In this document: piece by piece, positions 49,952 to 52,900 of the stretch
Layout of the letters: every line of letters begins with the position of its first letter
Position numbering within the stretch: the stretch's first letter is position 1
Source of the DNA: Prorocentrum cordatum
Lineage: Eukaryota; Sar; Dinophyceae; Prorocentrales; Prorocentraceae
Direction of reading: 5' to 3'
Length of the DNA stretch: 64,000 nucleotides
Assembly: GCA_963575745.1 (NCBI GenBank)
Contig: CAUYUJ010016057.1
Coordinates: forward strand, 195,196-259,195
The notes under the pieces: generated by a model
Database searches by the model: none
What the model was told of the DNA's origin: nothing
The model's input: only the letters and a program-made list of their open reading frames with translations
Program-made: the position numbers and the translations under genes

Positions 49952-52900
49952 GGCGGCTGGGACGCATGCGGGCGGCGCCACTGGGGCCTTCGGTGGAGCT
50001 CCCTATGGGGCCACGAACCGTGTAAGGGGTACGCCGTAATGAGCGGCTGGGACATATGCGGGTGGCGACACTGGGACCCTCGGTGGAGCTCCTTATGGGG
50101 CCACGAAGCTTGTGGGGAGTGTGCCGAAATTAACCGCTGGGACACATGTGGGCGGCGCCACTGGGGCCTTCGGTGGAGCTCCCTATGGGGCCACGAGGCG
50201 TGTGAGGTTTGTGCCGAACTGAACGGCTGGGACGCATGCGGGCGGTACCACTAGGGGTGTCCCGACATGAGTGGCTGGGACGCATGCGGGAGGCGCCACT
50301 GGGGCCTTCGGTGGAGCTCCCTATGGGGCCACGAGACGTGTGAGGTGTGTGTGTGTGTGTGTGTGTGTGCCCCGAAATTTGCAGCTGGGACGCATACGGG
50401 CGGCGCCATTGGGACAGTCGGTGGAGCTTCCTATGGGGCCACGAACCGTGTGAGGAGTGTGGAGACATGAGTGCCTGGAACACATGTGGGCGACGCCTCT
50501 AGGGCCTTCGGTGGTGCTTCCCATGTGCCGAAATGAGCGGCTGGGACATATGCGGGTGGCGACACTGGGACCTTCGGTGGAGCTCCCTATGGGGCCCCCA
50601 AAATGTGAGGGGTGTGCCGCAATGAGCGGCTGGGACGCATGCGGGCGGCGCCATTGGGACAGTCGGTGGAGCTCCCTATGGGGCCACGAACCGTGTGAGG
50701 AGTGTGGAGACATGAGTGCCTGGAACACATGTGGGCGACGCCTCTAGGGCCTTCGGTGGTGCTTCCCATGTGCCGAAATGAGCGGCTGGGACATATGCGG
50801 GTGGCAACACTGGGACCTTCGGTGAAGCTCCCTATGGGGCCCCCAAAATGTGAGGGGTGTGCCGCAATGAGCGGCTGGGACGCATGCGGGCGGCGCCATT
50901 GGGACAGTCGGTGGAGCTCCCTATGGGGCCACGAACCGTGTGAGGAGTGTGGAGACATGAGTGCCTGGAACACATGTGGGCGACGCCTCTAGGGCCTTCG
51001 GTGGTGCTTCCCATGTGCCGAAATGAGCGGCTGGGACATATGCGGGTGGCGACACTGGGACCTTCGGTGGAGCTCCCTATGGGGCCCCCAAAATGTGAGG
51101 GGTGTGCCGCAATGAGCGGCTGGGACGCATGCGGGTTGCGCCACTGGGGCCTTCGGTGGAGCTCCCTATGGGGCCACCAAACATGTAAGGGGTGTGCCGC
51201 AAGGAGCGGCTGGGACGCAAGCGGGCGGCGCCACTGGGGCCTTCGGTGGAGCTCCTTATGGGGCCACCAAGCCTTTGAGGTGTGTGCCGAAGTGAGCAGC
51301 TGGAATGCATGCGGGCGGCGTCATGGGGGCCTTCGGTGAAGTTCTCGAGGGTGCCGTGAATCATGTGAGGGGTGTGCCGAAATTAATGCCCGGGACGCAT
51401 GCGGGCGGCGCCATTGGGGCCTTGGGGCTCCCCATGGGGCCACGAGCCGCGCGAGGGGTGCGCAGACATGAACGCCCAGGACGCATGCAGGCGGCGCCTC
51501 TGGGGTCTTCGGTGGTGCTCCCTAGGGGCCACGAAACGTGTGAGGAGTGTGCCAAAATTGTGGACGTGCGGAGAGCAGAGGCAGGGATGGTAGGAGGGAG
51601 GAGGAGGAGGAGGAGGAGGAGGATGAGGAGGAGGAGGAGGAGAAGGAGAAGGAGGAGGAGGAGGAGGAGGAGGAGGAGGAGGAGGAGGGTGAAGGAAAGA
51701 GAGGAGTGGAGAGGAGATGCGTGGCGCTGTTTCTTCAAAACGAGGACCCAACACCACAGGATGGTTGGGAAAAATTAGCTTTAAGCTTTTTTCCTCTCAC
51801 AGGTTTGGGCCCAGTACCAGGAGAAGGAGCCCGAACTCGCCAAGCAGTTCCAGCGCGTGGTCCTCGACAAGACGCTGCCCGAGGGCTGGGCCGACTGCCT
51901 GCCCAAGGTGACACCGGAGGACAAGGGCAAGGCCACGCGCCTCTGGTCGCAGGACTGCCTGAACGCCCTGGCAAGCACCATGCCGGACCTCATCGGCGGG
52001 TCCGCGGACCTTGCCCCGTCCAACATGACCCTGATGAAATGCACGGGGGACTTCCTCAAGGGCTCCTACGAGGGCCGCAACATGCGCTTCGGCATCCGCG
52101 AGTTCGGCATGGGCGCCGTCGCCAACGCTGTCTCCCTGCACAAGACTGGCCTGGTCCCGTACTGCGCCACCTTCACAATCTTCAGCGACTACATGCGGAA
52201 TGCCATCCGCCTGGCCGCCCTCGCGCAGGCGGGCACGATCTTCGTGACGACCCACGACTCCATCGCCGTGGGCGAGGATGGCCCGACTCACCAGCCCATC
52301 GAGACCGTGCCGTCTCTGCGCATGATCCCCGACCTCACCGTCATCCGCCCAGCGGACGGCAACGAGTGCTCCGGCGCCTACAAAGTGGCCTTCGAGAAGT
52401 CCAAGCTGGAGTCCATGCCGACCTTCCTGGCGCTGACCAGGCAGGCGCTGCCCAACCTTCCCAACTCGTCCATCGAGAACGTGGAGAAGGGCGCCTACGC
52501 GGTGATTGAGTGCGCCGACCCAGACCTCGTCATGGTTGCCACTGGCTCGGAGGTGTCTCTGTGCGTGGACGCGTGCAAGGAGCTGACCGCCATGGGCAAG
52601 AAGATCCGCGTGGTGTCCATGCCGTCGTGGGAGCTGTTCCGCGCCCAGCCGGCCAGCTACAAGGACTCCATCCTGCCGAAGGGCGTGGCGACGCTCAGCG
52701 TGGAGGCCGCGGTCACCATGGGCTGGGAGGAGTTCATGGGCAACGTTTTGGGGGGATAGGCTCGGGATGCATCGTTCTGGAATCGGCGATACATCGATGA
52801 CAGATCGGCGATATGTCCCAGACAGCGAAGACGCAGAGTCCTGGGCGGGGCGGGCTATCAGGCCCCTCTCAGGCCCCTTGTCGGCGTTCGATGGGCGATT

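Larger units (their letters stand above)
46802..51802 (+). other. Intron 6 (5,001 bp, GC...AG)
   Basis: It starts GCGCAC and ends CTCTCACAG before GTT. It is mostly two minisatellite arrays with GT tracts, and holds no gene. Unassigned parts: 47015-47390, where a sequence with no repeat or coding match is seen, and 49090-49550. Confidence 0.9.

Noticed and set aside
47395-51560. CRISPR-like array
   Set aside because: The repeats are long, contiguous and diverged with no unique spacers, in a eukaryotic intron.
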